Assembly (NCBI RefSeq): GCF_000983115.1
Contig: NZ_CGIH01000020.1
Location: forward strand, 1-64,000
Direction: 5' to 3'
DNA: 64,000 bases
Source: Syntrophomonas zehnderi OL-4
GTDB taxonomy: Bacteria > Bacillota > Syntrophomonadia > Syntrophomonadales > Syntrophomonadaceae
The first letter of the stretch is position 1. Each line of letters begins with the position of its first letter. The notes below the pieces were generated by a model. That model did not search any database. It was not told where the DNA came from and saw nothing but the letters and a program-made list of their open reading frames with translations. Positions 25,767-34,884 of the stretch are shown here, piece by piece. Made by a program: the position numbers and the translations under genes.

Positions 25767-26027
25767 ATCAAATCCTCTCCCAGCCACACCCAAGGAACCT
25801 CCCCCATCCATTTGACCTCTAAAAACCGAAATTACTTTCTATTTTGACTATTTTTACTTATTGTGATAAATAATAAATATCCATGGCTGCGGCATTTTTT
25901 AACAAAAAAAATCTATGTTTTTTCTGTCTGCTGTCCTGGATTTGATTGTGTGGCTGATGGGAATTTTAGGTGCGGTAGACATATGGTGCGCTCCCCCAAA
26001 AAGTATAGATAATTGAGATAACCCTAT

Positions 26028-26068
26028 AAATAATAGGGGCTGTGTAGTTCAGTCCCTATTATTTTTGG
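26028..26068 (+). terminator. Terminator-like hairpin before the sigma-54 activator gene
   Basis: Arms AAATAATAGGG and CCCTATTATTT (perfect, 11 bp) flank CTGTGTAGTTCAG and are followed by T's. It lies 130 bp before the activator gene. The stretch 25767-26198 shows nothing else I recognise. Confidence 0.6.
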
Positions 26069-26198
26069 GTGGTTTTAAAATGAGTCATATTCTTCGGGCT
26101 GAAGCTATTATTTAGACAGAACTCATAATTATTCTGGGCGATGATAGTGGCGGATAATTCCCCACTTGCGATAATTCATTTAGAAAGAAGGTTTTTTC

Positions 26199-27308
26199 AT
26201 GAAATCCAGTCCTAGCGATAAGGAATCCTTCGCTATCACTGAACGCGCCGCCCAGTCTAAATATCTGCGAGCGTCAAACAGTATACGACAAACACCTGCT
26301 GACTTATTAGAATTTGCCAAGAAGGCGGGTATCGATTACGTAGGAATACATTCACCCGGTATGCAGGAGGTTTTCGAGCAATCATCCCGGTTTCACCAAG
26401 ACCGCTCTATACCGGTTTTAATTGAAGGTGAAACCGGGACTGGCAAAGAGATTATTGCCCGCTACATTCACTACGGCAAAAACCCTGTTGAAAGACCGTT
26501 TATTGCGATTAACTGTGCGGCCCTTGCTCCAATTGTTTTTGAGAGCGAATTGTTTGGCTATGAGGCAGGGACTTTTACTGGAGGTTTAAAGGACGGCAAA
26601 CCCGGCAAGCTGGACCTGGCTGAGGGGGGAACCCTTTTCTTGGACGAGATTTGTGAACTTTCCTTGGAACTTCAGGCCAAACTGCTCCGATTGATCCAGG
26701 AAAAAGAGTACTATCGGGTAGGGGGTCTTAATATAATCAAAAGCGATGTCCGCTTCATATGTTCGAGCAATCAGGACATGGAAGAAATAGTAGCCAAGGG
26801 CTATTTCCGCAAAGATTTATACTATAGGTTGGCCGTAGGCAGGATATTAATTCCTCCCTTACGGGAAAGACAAGAAGAAATACTGCCTATGGCGGAAGCC
26901 TTTTTATCCCAGATAAGTAGGTCTAAAGGAAAACAATATAGAGGTTTTTCCGATGAGGCTGCCGCCTTTATGCTGCAATATTCCTGGTCGGGCAACGTTC
27001 GCCAGCTGCGCAACGAAATTGAACGCCTGGTACTCTTTCATGATGATCCCGTCATAAAACCCGAACACTTAACGATTAAGAAAAATGATGGAAAGCTGCT
27101 TGCACAGCCCCAGGAAGGAGTCAGTTACCTGCTTAAACCAGGAGAGATAGCGCTTCCCCGGTATCCTTTTTCGCTGGATGAGTTAAACAATGAGATAATG
27201 TTAAAAGCACTGCAAATGCATAATGACAATAAAACTTCGACAGCCCAATATCTTGGCATATCACGCAGCGCCCTGCTATATCGCCTAAAAAAAATAGGCC
27301 ATTACTAA
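26199..27308 (+). CDS. Sigma-54-dependent transcriptional activator
   Basis: This 369-residue bacterial enhancer-binding protein has a short N-terminal region (1-55, no receiver or PAS domain), an AAA+ core (about 55-290) and a C-terminal Fis-type helix-turn-helix (about 325-369, STAQYLGISRSALLYRLKKI). Walker A is GETGTGKE (77-84), Walker B is GGTLFLDEI, and the arginine-finger region is SWSGNVRQLRNE. The loop that contacts sigma-54, normally GAFTGA, reads GTFTGG here (124-129). The gene is followed by a palindrome and a -24/-12 promoter in front of cheW and an MCP gene, its likely targets. Confidence 0.88.
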   Translation: MKSSPSDKESFAITERAAQSKYLRASNSIRQTPADLLEFAKKAGIDYVGIHSPGMQEVFEQSSRFHQDRSIPVLIEGETGTGKEIIARYIHYGKNPVERPFIAINCAALAPIVFESELFGYEAGTFTGGLKDGKPGKLDLAEGGTLFLDEICELSLELQAKLLRLIQEKEYYRVGGLNIIKSDVRFICSSNQDMEEIVAKGYFRKDLYYRLAVGRILIPPLRERQEEILPMAEAFLSQISRSKGKQYRGFSDEAAAFMLQYSWSGNVRQLRNEIERLVLFHDDPVIKPEHLTIKKNDGKLLAQPQEGVSYLLKPGEIALPRYPFSLDELNNEIMLKALQMHNDNKTSTAQYLGISRSALLYRLKKIGHY

Positions 27309-27387
27309 AGCTAAGAAAGCTAAAAGTCATAGCAGAAAACCTTGCGGATATAATACCCCCCCGCCATTTTTAAATCAAAACAGACAC

Positions 27388-27433
27388 CTGGGTTTAAAAA
27401 CGTGTTTGCAAACAGACACGTTTTTAAACCCAG
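27388..27433. promoter_or_regulatory. Long palindrome, candidate enhancer site for the sigma-54 activator
   Basis: Perfect 17-bp arms CTGGGTTTAAAAACGTG (27388-27404) and CACGTTTTTAAACCCAG (27417-27433) sit about 40-80 bp upstream of the -24 element. AAACAGACAC is also directly repeated (27378-27387 and 27410-27419). Position and symmetry suit an upstream activating sequence. It could instead, or also, terminate the activator gene, but no T-run follows. Confidence 0.5.
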
Positions 27434-27468
27434 TAATCTTCAACCCGCCCCTATGGCCCTATCCCGAA

Positions 27469-27485
27469 TTGGCATGTATTTTGCA
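27469..27485 (+). promoter_or_regulatory. Sigma-54 (-24/-12) promoter of cheW
   Basis: TTGGCATGTATTTTGCA matches the sigma-54 consensus TTGGCACG-N4-TTGCA/T at all key positions, with GG and GC ten bases apart. It lies about 70 bp before the cheW start. Confidence 0.8.
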
Positions 27486-27540
27486 TACATTTAGGACTAT
27501 TGTCTTTATATAAACACAATTATGCAAAGGATGTGAAACA

Positions 27541-28011
27541 ATGGGTAAAAGGGAAACCCAGATAGTGGTGTTTTCATTAAGCCATGCCGAAGAAAAAATT
27601 GAATTAGGGGTTCCAGTTGAAAAGGTGCGGGAAATTAACCGACTGCTGGAAATTACCCACGTCCCGGAAATGCCGGAATTTGTAGAGGGAGTGGTGTGCC
27701 TGCGCGGTCAGGTAATTCCTGTTATGGATCTTAGAAAAAGATTGGGCTTAAAGGGAAATGAGCATACAGAAAAATCTCGCATAATCTTATTTGATATTGG
27801 GGGCCATCCGGTTGGAGCCATCGTGGACGAAGTCAGTGAAGTACTGCGCATCTATGAAATATCCCCGCCCCCCGCAGGTATTAGTAGTTTAAGCTCCCGC
27901 TATTTAGAAGGAATAGCTCAACTCGGGCAGCGGCTGATCCTGCTCATGGCTCTGGAGGAAGTATTTACTACTGAAGAAAAACAACGGTTGTCAACGACAA
28001 TAACAGCATAG
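27541..28011 (+). CDS. cheW: CheW-like chemotaxis coupling protein
   Basis: This 156-residue single CheW domain couples chemoreceptors to the kinase CheA. VEKVREINRLLEITHVPEMPEFVEGVVCLRGQVIPVMDLRKRLGL contains the conserved receptor/kinase-contact strands, and GAIVDEVSEVLRI completes the fold. The start is ATG with AAAGGATGTGA upstream. The chemoreceptor gene begins 21 bp after its stop. No cheA is in the window, so the pair probably feeds a kinase encoded elsewhere. Expression is likely sigma-54-dependent. Confidence 0.92.
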   Translation: MGKRETQIVVFSLSHAEEKIELGVPVEKVREINRLLEITHVPEMPEFVEGVVCLRGQVIPVMDLRKRLGLKGNEHTEKSRIILFDIGGHPVGAIVDEVSEVLRIYEISPPPAGISSLSSRYLEGIAQLGQRLILLMALEEVFTTEEKQRLSTTITA

Positions 28012-28032
28012 TGATGAGGGGAGAGAATATTT

Positions 28033-29751
28033 TTGAAGTGGTTTGATAATTTGCGTTTAAAAACAAAGCTCATGTTGGGATTTGGTTTGGTGTCCCTTTT
28101 TTTGATTATTATAGGTATCATAGGTGTTACCAGTACTCAGAAGATAGGTAATGCCATAGATGATATGTATAACCAAAGTGTGGTGCCGTTAGGCCTGCTA
28201 ACAAACCTGACCGATGAAATCATGTCAGCTAGAGGTGATCTCTGGCAAGCCTTGGCTGATCCAAATGAAGCGCAGGAAGCCATGCAAAAGATGCAGGAAC
28301 GTTTTACTGCCGCAGATAAAAATCTTAAATCCCTGGAAGGTCAAAAAATGACGCCCCGGGAAAAAGAACTTTTTGGCACCTTTAAAAAAGAATACTCTGA
28401 ATATGTAGCTTGGTGTACGGAGATAGAAGGGTTAATCACTGCCCAAAGATTTGAAGAAGCTGAAGAACTGGTGATTGCCGGTGATTTGGAACAAGGCAAG
28501 GCTATCCGCAGTACCCTGCGGGAATTTGTGCAGGAACAAACCACTGCCAGTAATACCCTAAAGGATCATAATCTGCAGTTGGCTAAAAAATCCACCATTC
28601 AAATAAGTGTAATAGCTATAATAGCTTTGTTGTTATCCATTTTATGCGGATTATTTATTGCCAGCATGGTTACCAAAGCTATTTCCCTGGTAGTGCTGCG
28701 GGCCGAAACTATGGCGAACGGGGATTTTTCGACTGAGCTGCGCCATGATTTTCTAGAGCGTCGTGATGAGATGGGGGATCTAGGCAGGGCGTTTAGTGAT
28801 ATGTTGCATAAAGTGAGTGATATGATCAGAAGCGTACAGGTCGCTTCCAGTGAAGTAGCCTCTGCTAGTGAAGAATTACACGCTGCCGGTCAGAATATTG
28901 CTGCTTCGGTACAGGAAATCTCTGCATCTACTGAGGAAATATCCGCAGGGATGCAGGAGGTATCCTCGTCAACTGAAGAAGTAAACGCCTCAGCTGAAGA
29001 AATAAGCTCGGCTCTGACTGAAGTAAACGATGAAGCCCAAAACGGTCTCAGCAATGCCCGCGAAGTTGAAAAACAGGCCTTAGGGGTACAGAAAAGGGCA
29101 GAACAGGCTCAGCAAACTACCATTGGCATGTATGAAGATATTAAGCAAAAGCTGGTTCAAGCTATAGAGGACGCTCGGGTTGTGGATAAGATATCCGGGT
29201 TAGCCCTAGATATTGCCGGTATCGCTGATCAGACTAATCTGCTGGCCTTAAACGCCGCCATCGAAGCAGCCCGGGCAGGTGAACAAGGGCGCGGCTTTGC
29301 CGTAGTCGCTGAGGAAGTGCGTAAATTAGCGGAAGACTCATCTGCGACGGTGGAAGAGATACAAGATTTAACCAAGCAGGTTCATGATTCTATTGGGGTA
29401 CTTATTACTCAATCTAATGGTCTTTTGGATTTTATTAATCAGGATGTAGTAAACGGTTATAGCCTAATGGTGGAAATGGGCAAGGAATACAAGGAAAGCA
29501 GTGATACCACCGCTGAACAGTCTGCCCAAATCAGCCAACACGTTAAACAAATAATGGATTCCATGAACCAGATCAGCCGTGCCATAGAAGCTACGGCTGC
29601 GACTATGGAACAGTCAGCGGCTGGAACCCAGGAGATTGCCCGGGGAAGCCAGATAGCGGCTCAAATAGCCGAGGAAATTAACGATGCCTCCCGGCAACTG
29701 GCTGAAAACGCGGAAAAACTTAACCTCCAGATTAAACAGTTTAAGGTTTAA
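28033..29751 (+). CDS. Methyl-accepting chemotaxis protein
   Basis: This 572-residue chemoreceptor has TM1 at about 12-34, an extracytoplasmic four-helix-bundle sensor (about 35-185), TM2 at about 190-212, a HAMP domain (about 213-268) and a long signalling coiled coil. The kinase-contact tip ADQTNLLALNAAIEAARAGEQGRGFAVVAEEVRKLAE is fully conserved. It starts on TTG behind GAGGGGAG. With the adjacent CheW it forms a sensory unit; the ligand is unknown. Confidence 0.93.
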   Translation: MKWFDNLRLKTKLMLGFGLVSLFLIIIGIIGVTSTQKIGNAIDDMYNQSVVPLGLLTNLTDEIMSARGDLWQALADPNEAQEAMQKMQERFTAADKNLKSLEGQKMTPREKELFGTFKKEYSEYVAWCTEIEGLITAQRFEEAEELVIAGDLEQGKAIRSTLREFVQEQTTASNTLKDHNLQLAKKSTIQISVIAIIALLLSILCGLFIASMVTKAISLVVLRAETMANGDFSTELRHDFLERRDEMGDLGRAFSDMLHKVSDMIRSVQVASSEVASASEELHAAGQNIAASVQEISASTEEISAGMQEVSSSTEEVNASAEEISSALTEVNDEAQNGLSNAREVEKQALGVQKRAEQAQQTTIGMYEDIKQKLVQAIEDARVVDKISGLALDIAGIADQTNLLALNAAIEAARAGEQGRGFAVVAEEVRKLAEDSSATVEEIQDLTKQVHDSIGVLITQSNGLLDFINQDVVNGYSLMVEMGKEYKESSDTTAEQSAQISQHVKQIMDSMNQISRAIEATAATMEQSAAGTQEIARGSQIAAQIAEEINDASRQLAENAEKLNLQIKQFKV

Positions 29752-29922
29752 ATATGCGTTGGTAGCCAAGGGGACGTTTAAGAACTAACCAGTTATATAT
29801 TTGGGAAGGGGTAAAAAAAAACATTTTTATCTATAGCCTATATTAAGGTTTTTAATAACTGCCATACGTAATTAAAACGTAGTAAACTAGTACTATAATT
29901 TAATTCTCTAGGAGGAAGGGTT

Positions 29923-30678
29923 ATGTCAAGTGAAGCTAAAGATATTGCTATATTGGAGGATTTAAGCCAGGAAGAACTTACGCGTTTTATTATGGATATG
30001 GTTCATCGAATGACAGTCCATCATACCTTGTGGTTTAGAGAGGTGGAACATCAATTAGGTATGAACCGGGCTCTTGATATACTGGAAGAGACGTCCAAGA
30101 AATCGCAAGATATAAGTATTAAAAGATTAGGGGAGACACTTGGTTTTACGGTAACCGAAGGAATACCACAACCTTTATTAGATTTGCCCCGGGAAAAACT
30201 CTTGGAGCTTAGCGGGGATATAGGCAAGAATTGGCTGGCTATGGACGGGCTATGGTTCCAGGCGGTAGAAAAAACCTATGGCATGAATGATGCTAAAAGA
30301 TGTAATGACTCTTGCTGGCATAGATTTTCTCAGGTAGAAGCCCGTATGATTAAAAATTTTTTAGGTTTACCCGCCCAAGCCGGATTGTCAGGCTTAAAAC
30401 AGGCTTTAGGATTTAGAATGTATGCCAGAATTAATGAACAATCAATTATTGAAGAAAGTCCCACCAGTATAGTGTTTCAAATGAATGATTGCCGGGTACA
30501 ATCTGCCCGTAAGCGCAAAGGTATGGCAGATTATCCGTGTAAATCAGCAGGTCTGGTAGAATACAGCCGTTTTGCCTGGGGAATCGATGAGCGTATCCGT
30601 ACAGAGTGTATAGGCTGCCCACCCGATGAACATCCTGCCGAATGGTTTTGTGCCTGGCGTTTTATCTTAGAGGCTTAG
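29923..30678 (+). CDS. DUF6125-like cytosolic protein
   Basis: This 251-residue soluble protein seems to contain two related helical halves: MVHRMTVHHTLWFREVEHQLGMNRALDI and IGKNWLAMDGLWFQAVEKTYGMNDAKR repeat the same pattern. The C-terminal part has conserved cysteines (FQMNDCRVQSAR, YPCKSAG, ECIGCPPDEHP, WFCAWRF), as in DUF6125 and ATC-hydrolase-related proteins. I know no proven function. Strong AGGAGGAAGG site; a terminator follows at 30750. Confidence 0.6.
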   Translation: MSSEAKDIAILEDLSQEELTRFIMDMVHRMTVHHTLWFREVEHQLGMNRALDILEETSKKSQDISIKRLGETLGFTVTEGIPQPLLDLPREKLLELSGDIGKNWLAMDGLWFQAVEKTYGMNDAKRCNDSCWHRFSQVEARMIKNFLGLPAQAGLSGLKQALGFRMYARINEQSIIEESPTSIVFQMNDCRVQSARKRKGMADYPCKSAGLVEYSRFAWGIDERIRTECIGCPPDEHPAEWFCAWRFILEA

Positions 30679-30701
30679 CCCGAAAAAACCGCATCGCCGG
30701 G

Positions 30702-30720
30702 GGGACGGTTCTTGTGGCTG
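30702..30720. repeat. GGACGGTTCTT-core dispersed repeat, copy 2
   Basis: GGGACGGTTCTTGTGGCTG repeats the core of the hairpin at 460-500 and is the complement of the segment at 37558-37576. Here only one arm of the hairpin is clear. Confidence 0.6.
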
Positions 30721-30749
30721 GATGGAGCCAAGAAGAAAAGAGGCGTAAA

Positions 30750-30792
30750 AAGGCTGCTGGCAAATTTAGTTGTCAGCAGCCTTGGGTTTTTA
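30750..30792 (+). terminator. Intrinsic terminator between convergent genes
   Basis: Arms AAGGCTGCTG and CAGCAGCCTT (perfect 10 bp) are followed by GGGTTTTTAT. It ends the DUF6125 transcript ahead of the convergent rubrerythrin gene. Confidence 0.8.
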
Positions 30793-30844
30793 TCGAGTTT
30801 TAATTATTTTTCAGGCAAGGTATCGTTTTGCACTTGAATTATAT

Positions 30845-31438
30845 TTAATAAGTCTCGGCAAAAACCTCGAAATGATCGCGGGGGTGAAGGCAAGCCGGGC
30901 AGATCTGGGGAGCTTCTTCCCCTTCGTGGACGTATCCGCAATTACCGCATTTCCACTGGGTCTTCGTGTCTTTCTTAAATACCCGGTCATTTTCAATATT
31001 GGCTGCTAATTTCTTAAACCTCGTTTCATGGCGGGTTTCAGCCGCTGCTATCATTTTAAAAGCAGCGGCAATCTTCGGAAAACCTTCCTGTTCTGCGATT
31101 TTCGCAAATTCCGGATAAAGATCGTGCCACTCTTCATATTCACCGTCAGCAGCAGCTTTGAGATTGTAAAGGGTGTTTCCCTGAGCTACCGGGTAACTGG
31201 CATCAATTTCAATAAAAGCGGGCAGATCGCCTTCAAAACCCTCAAGCAGTAATTTATAGAAACGTTTGGCATGTTCTTTTTCGTTGTCAGCGGTTTCTAT
31301 AAATATATTTTTGATCTGTTTGTAGCCTTCTTTGTCAGCAATGGATGCATAATAGGTGTAACGGTTTCGGGCCTGTGATTCTCCCGCAAACGCTTTCAGA
31401 AGATTTTCCGCTGTTTTCGTGCCTTTTAAACTATTCAT
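30845..31438 (-). CDS. rbr: Rubrerythrin
   Basis: Rubrerythrin (197 residues) reduces hydrogen peroxide in anaerobes with electrons from rubredoxin-type donors. The ferritin-like diiron domain has EXXH motifs (ETADNEKEHAKRF; AAAETRHETRF) and the first-helix Glu in FAGESQARNRY. The C-terminal rubredoxin-like domain has CGNC and CPAC pairs. The internal ATG 31438, with AAGGAGGCA upstream, gives the family N-terminus MNSLKGTKTAENL. It is monocistronic and marks an anaerobic, oxidatively stressed lifestyle. Confidence 0.95.
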   Translation of the reverse strand: MNSLKGTKTAENLLKAFAGESQARNRYTYYASIADKEGYKQIKNIFIETADNEKEHAKRFYKLLLEGFEGDLPAFIEIDASYPVAQGNTLYNLKAAADGEYEEWHDLYPEFAKIAEQEGFPKIAAAFKMIAAAETRHETRFKKLAANIENDRVFKKDTKTQWKCGNCGYVHEGEEAPQICPACLHPRDHFEVFAETY

Positions 31439-32094
31439 AAAGTATGCCTCCTTAATTTTCAACTTACACTATCCTATATTTTCTACTTTTTCACCAAGGT
31501 AATGTCTTAGTAAAGCCTAAACTAAACGTAGGTATTGCCTTTGCGATGATATTTTCCTTAAAGACCGCAAATGGAGCCGAAATAATCATTATCCAATTCA
31601 GGTAATATCCCGCCTGCTTCTCCGCCATTATGTGGATAAAGTATGTTGGATACCTGAGTGGCATTGTTAAAGATAGCCCTAAGGAAAAATTTCCTCCAGA
31701 TTCATATTCTCATATTAGCTTCCTGAAATCAACTTGTTAAGATTATTGCAACTGCTTGATGATTATATTGGGTAGGCGAAATAAATTATCGTGATGGGAA
31801 TTATTTTGGTTAAGAATCCGTACTTAAAACCCCTGCGTGATAAAAACCAGTTATCGTTAGCGCATGAAATAATTACTATGGCATCAGGTTTTCCTGTAGG
31901 TATGGGCGGGATTTATTACTTAGAAGTCTGTATGTTAATGTTTTATAGTTAATACCTCGTATCTAGTTTTTTCGATTAAATTTGCCCTTTTAGAATTGTT
32001 TGTTACGATAACTAGGTAAGACAACCTTTCCTGACCTTCTCTGCTCTTTATTGCATTGTTTAACCGCCAAAAGGTATTAAGGTTGAGTTTCGAC
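31439..32094. other. Intergenic stretch between rubrerythrin and the riboswitch
   Basis: About 650 bp contain the rubrerythrin promoter region and no clear gene. A 53-codon frame (31794-31952) lacks a ribosome site and family likeness. Confidence 0.35.
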
Positions 32095-32262
32095 AAGTTA
32101 AGCGTTAATCTGATATGATTATTAATATGGAATAATATGAACGCTTAATTCTCTTATGGAGAAGCGGGGGAAACGAACTATAACTATAGGGGTGAAACGA
32201 TTTAAGTCGGGTTACCTTACGATCCGAACCCAACAACTAACCTCGTAAGCGTAGTAAGGATG
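32095..32262 (+). promoter_or_regulatory. c-di-AMP riboswitch (ydaO-yuaA type)
   Basis: The block carries the hallmark conserved pieces of the ydaO aptamer in order: AGCGTTAATCTGA, GAAGCGGGGGAAACGAAC, GGGGTGAAACGATTTAAGTC, GGGTTACC, CCGAACCC and CTAACCTCGTAAGCG. It lies 95 bp before an osmoprotectant ABC importer. The class is known to switch off osmolyte and potassium uptake genes when c-di-AMP is high. A weak hairpin GGATGT/ACATCC (32258-32279) and CCAT/ATGG plus T-run (32335-32356) may form the expression platform. Confidence 0.88.
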
Positions 32263-32356
32263 TTAGGAAATACACATCCCACCTGCGCATTTTTACTTCC
32301 CTTTCTATTAACCATAACCTTCTGTTGTACTTTCCATTTTAGGATGGTGTTTTTTT

Positions 32357-33001
32357 ATGTGCATATATGGTGTAGCCGGTAACAGCTTTGTCGGTTACGT
32401 AACCGCTAATAGCGGCAAAATTCTACAACTCAGTCTAGAGCATTGTCTTCTGGTAGTAGTAGCCGTGCTCATAGCAATCGTGGTGGGAATATCCCTGGGG
32501 ATACTTATAAGTTATTACGATGTTTTGGCTCCAGCTATATTATATGTTTGTCAGATTATCATGACCATCCCCAGCCTGGCTTTGTTTGGGTTGTTTTTAC
32601 CTCTTTTCGGTATCGGTTTTAAGACCGGGGTTATTACCTTAGTCCTTTATTGCCTTTTACCGGTGGTAAGAAATACGTACGTAGGTATTGCCGAAATTGA
32701 TCCATCTATCATTGAAGCCGCCCGTGGTATGGGTATGAATGAAGCAAGCATTATGACTAAAATCAAGCTGCCTTTGGCCTGGCCTATCATTATGGCAGGC
32801 ATTCGTACGGCTGTGGTTATGGTGGTAGGAATCGCTGCCATTGCTTCGGTAGTTGGGGCTGGAGGTTTGGGAGTGTTTATATTCCGCGGGATTTCTCAGT
32901 GGAACATAAATGCCGTTCTGGTGGGAGCAATCTTTGTTTCGCTCCTAGCTATTGTATTTGATCAGGTTCTAAAATTAGTCGAAAACAGATCCCAGGTTTA
33001 G
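32357..33001 (+). CDS. Osmoprotectant (glycine betaine/choline-type) ABC permease 1
   Basis: This 214-residue permease of the OpuCB/YehW family has about five or six membrane segments. The EAA coupling motif EAARGMGMNEASIMTKIKLPLAWPIIMAGIRTA is intact. ATG 32357 follows AGGATGG across a T-run that may belong to the riboswitch platform. It is gene 1 of a four-gene unit (permease, ATPase, permease, binding protein). It imports compatible solutes under osmotic stress; c-di-AMP control is inferred from the leader. Confidence 0.9.
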   Translation: MCIYGVAGNSFVGYVTANSGKILQLSLEHCLLVVVAVLIAIVVGISLGILISYYDVLAPAILYVCQIIMTIPSLALFGLFLPLFGIGFKTGVITLVLYCLLPVVRNTYVGIAEIDPSIIEAARGMGMNEASIMTKIKLPLAWPIIMAGIRTAVVMVVGIAAIASVVGAGGLGVFIFRGISQWNINAVLVGAIFVSLLAIVFDQVLKLVENRSQV

Positions 33002-33019
33002 GAAGAGGAGGCATCACTC

Positions 33020-34135
33020 ATGATTCATCTGAATGGTGTTACGAAAATATATAAAAACAATGAAAGCCCGGCTGTGGATAATTTAGACCTTCATATTACC
33101 CGGGGTGAAACATGTATTCTGGTAGGTCCCTCCGGGTGCGGAAAAACCACTACCATGAAAATGATTAATCGACTGGTCACTCCCACCCAGGGAACTATTT
33201 TAATAAATGGTCAGGATAATCGGGAAATGAATCCAGTAGAGATGCGCCAGAACATCGGTTATGTCATCCAGGAAATAGGTTTATTCCCGCATATGACTAT
33301 TGCTGATAACGTGGCAACAGTACCCCGGGAAAAGAAATGGCCCGAAAAGAAAATTCAAACCCGGGTAGATGAATTACTGCATCTGGTAGGTCTGGATCCT
33401 GCTGAATACAGAAATCGTAAACCCGCTAGTTTAAGCGGAGGCCAAAGACAGCGAGTAGGAGTAGCCAGAGCTCTGGCGGCTGATCCTGACATTCTATTGA
33501 TGGATGAGCCTTTCGGGGCCGTAGATCCAATTACTCGTACCCACCTGCAGAATCAGTTTTTGCGCCTGCAGGAAGAGCTCAAGAAAACAGTGGTTTTTGT
33601 AACCCATGACATTGACGAAGCAATTAAAATGGGAGATACCATCGCAGTAATGCGTGAAGGCCATCTGATTCAGCTGGATAGCCCTGATCAAATACTCAGT
33701 GAACCAAAGGATGATTTTGTGTCAGCGTTAATCGGCGGGAATCGTGCTATTAAACGATTGAATCTGGTTAAAACCCGTGAAGTTATTGATAATATGCCCA
33801 TACAAACTTTAAGGACTAATAGTCCGGTTGATACCGCCCGAAAGCTTCTGATCACATCACAGCTTCCTGCTATGCCTGTTGTAGATGAAAACAATCGTTT
33901 AATCGGGGTGGTACAAAAACACATTTTATCTGCTCTTAAAGAGCAGGCAGAAATTGCTGATATTATGGAAAAAAATGGCTGCGTGGTGGATAAGGGAGCC
34001 ACGCTGGGAGATGCTTTATCCACTATGCTTAATTACGGAGAACGCTATGTCATCATAGTCGATGAAAATTATTCACCCTGTGGAATCATATCGTTCACCT
34101 ATCTACTGGAGTTGATGAAGAACGATGTTGCTTAA
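33020..34135 (+). CDS. opuCA: Osmoprotectant ABC importer ATPase with CBS domains
   Basis: This 371-residue ATPase of the OpuCA/ProV type has Walker A GPSGCGKTT, signature LSGGQRQRVGVARAL, Walker B ILLMDEPFGAVDP and H-loop VTHDIDEA in the first 235 residues. Two CBS motifs follow (about 250-310, DNMPIQTL...LPAMPVVDENNRLIGVV, and about 315-368). CBS domains in this family sense ionic strength, and in some relatives bind c-di-AMP. It overlaps the next permease gene by 11 bp. Confidence 0.92.
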   Translation: MIHLNGVTKIYKNNESPAVDNLDLHITRGETCILVGPSGCGKTTTMKMINRLVTPTQGTILINGQDNREMNPVEMRQNIGYVIQEIGLFPHMTIADNVATVPREKKWPEKKIQTRVDELLHLVGLDPAEYRNRKPASLSGGQRQRVGVARALAADPDILLMDEPFGAVDPITRTHLQNQFLRLQEELKKTVVFVTHDIDEAIKMGDTIAVMREGHLIQLDSPDQILSEPKDDFVSALIGGNRAIKRLNLVKTREVIDNMPIQTLRTNSPVDTARKLLITSQLPAMPVVDENNRLIGVVQKHILSALKEQAEIADIMEKNGCVVDKGATLGDALSTMLNYGERYVIIVDENYSPCGIISFTYLLELMKNDVA

Positions 34136-34865
34136 AAGAATGATGCGCGATTGGGGCCCCGTGTTTCTCTTTATTGCAATTGGAATCTTTGCCACGGTTT
34201 ATTTTGTAAAAAACCCAGGAGGCGGAATGGCTGCCCGCCTGTTAAGTTATGAGAATATTGGTTTGTTGACCAAACAGCATATTATCATGGTGTTGATCTC
34301 ATCGATTGCGGCTATCCTTACTGCTGTTCCTCTGGGAATACTGATAAGTCGAGAGCGATTTGCAAGGGTAGGCGCAATTATAGAAAACATAGTTAATGTT
34401 GCCCAGACCGTTCCCAGTATAGCTATTTTAGCCTTATTTTTTACCATTTTAGGTCTGGGATTTAATACGGCTGTATTTGCCTTGTGGCTATATTCTCTAT
34501 TACCAATATTACGAAATACCTACGCCGGTATCACCGGGGTCAGCAAAGGAGTAGTGGAAGCGGCTCAAGGAATGGGTATGCCGCCTTTACGCATATTAAC
34601 CCTTATCGAATTACCGCTGGCTTCACCGGTTATCATTGCCGGAATTCGAACCGCGGTAGTAGTAAATGTGGGTACTGCTACCCTGGCTACGTTTGTAGGA
34701 GCCGGGGGCTATGGTGATCTGATTGTTACAGGAATCGCTATTCAAAGGTTGCCGCTGCTTTTAACCGGCTGTATCCTTAGTGCACTTTTGGCCATCATAT
34801 GTGATCATATATTGGCTGTAGTAGAAAAAAATAGAGTTGTTGAGTACCAGGAAGTGAAGTATTAA
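34125..34865 (+). CDS. Osmoprotectant ABC permease 2
   Basis: This 246-residue second permease (OpuCD/YehY type) is homologous to the one at 32357. An N-terminal extension with a membrane segment (PVFLFIAIGIFATVYFV) precedes the transport domain. The EAA motif EAAQGMGMPPLRILTLIELPLASPVIIAGIRTA is intact. It forms a heterodimer with permease 1. It overlaps the ATPase gene end and is followed 19 bp later by the binding protein. Confidence 0.9.
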   Translation: MLLKRMMRDWGPVFLFIAIGIFATVYFVKNPGGGMAARLLSYENIGLLTKQHIIMVLISSIAAILTAVPLGILISRERFARVGAIIENIVNVAQTVPSIAILALFFTILGLGFNTAVFALWLYSLLPILRNTYAGITGVSKGVVEAAQGMGMPPLRILTLIELPLASPVIIAGIRTAVVVNVGTATLATFVGAGGYGDLIVTGIAIQRLPLLLTGCILSALLAIICDHILAVVEKNRVVEYQEVKY

Positions 34866-34884
34866 AAATAATGGAGGGATTTTT

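Noticed and set aside
26140-26175. Possible -24/-12 promoter (TGGCGGATAATTCCCCACTTGC) before the activator gene
   Set aside because: The GG-to-GC spacing is 17, not 10, so it cannot be a sigma-54 promoter.
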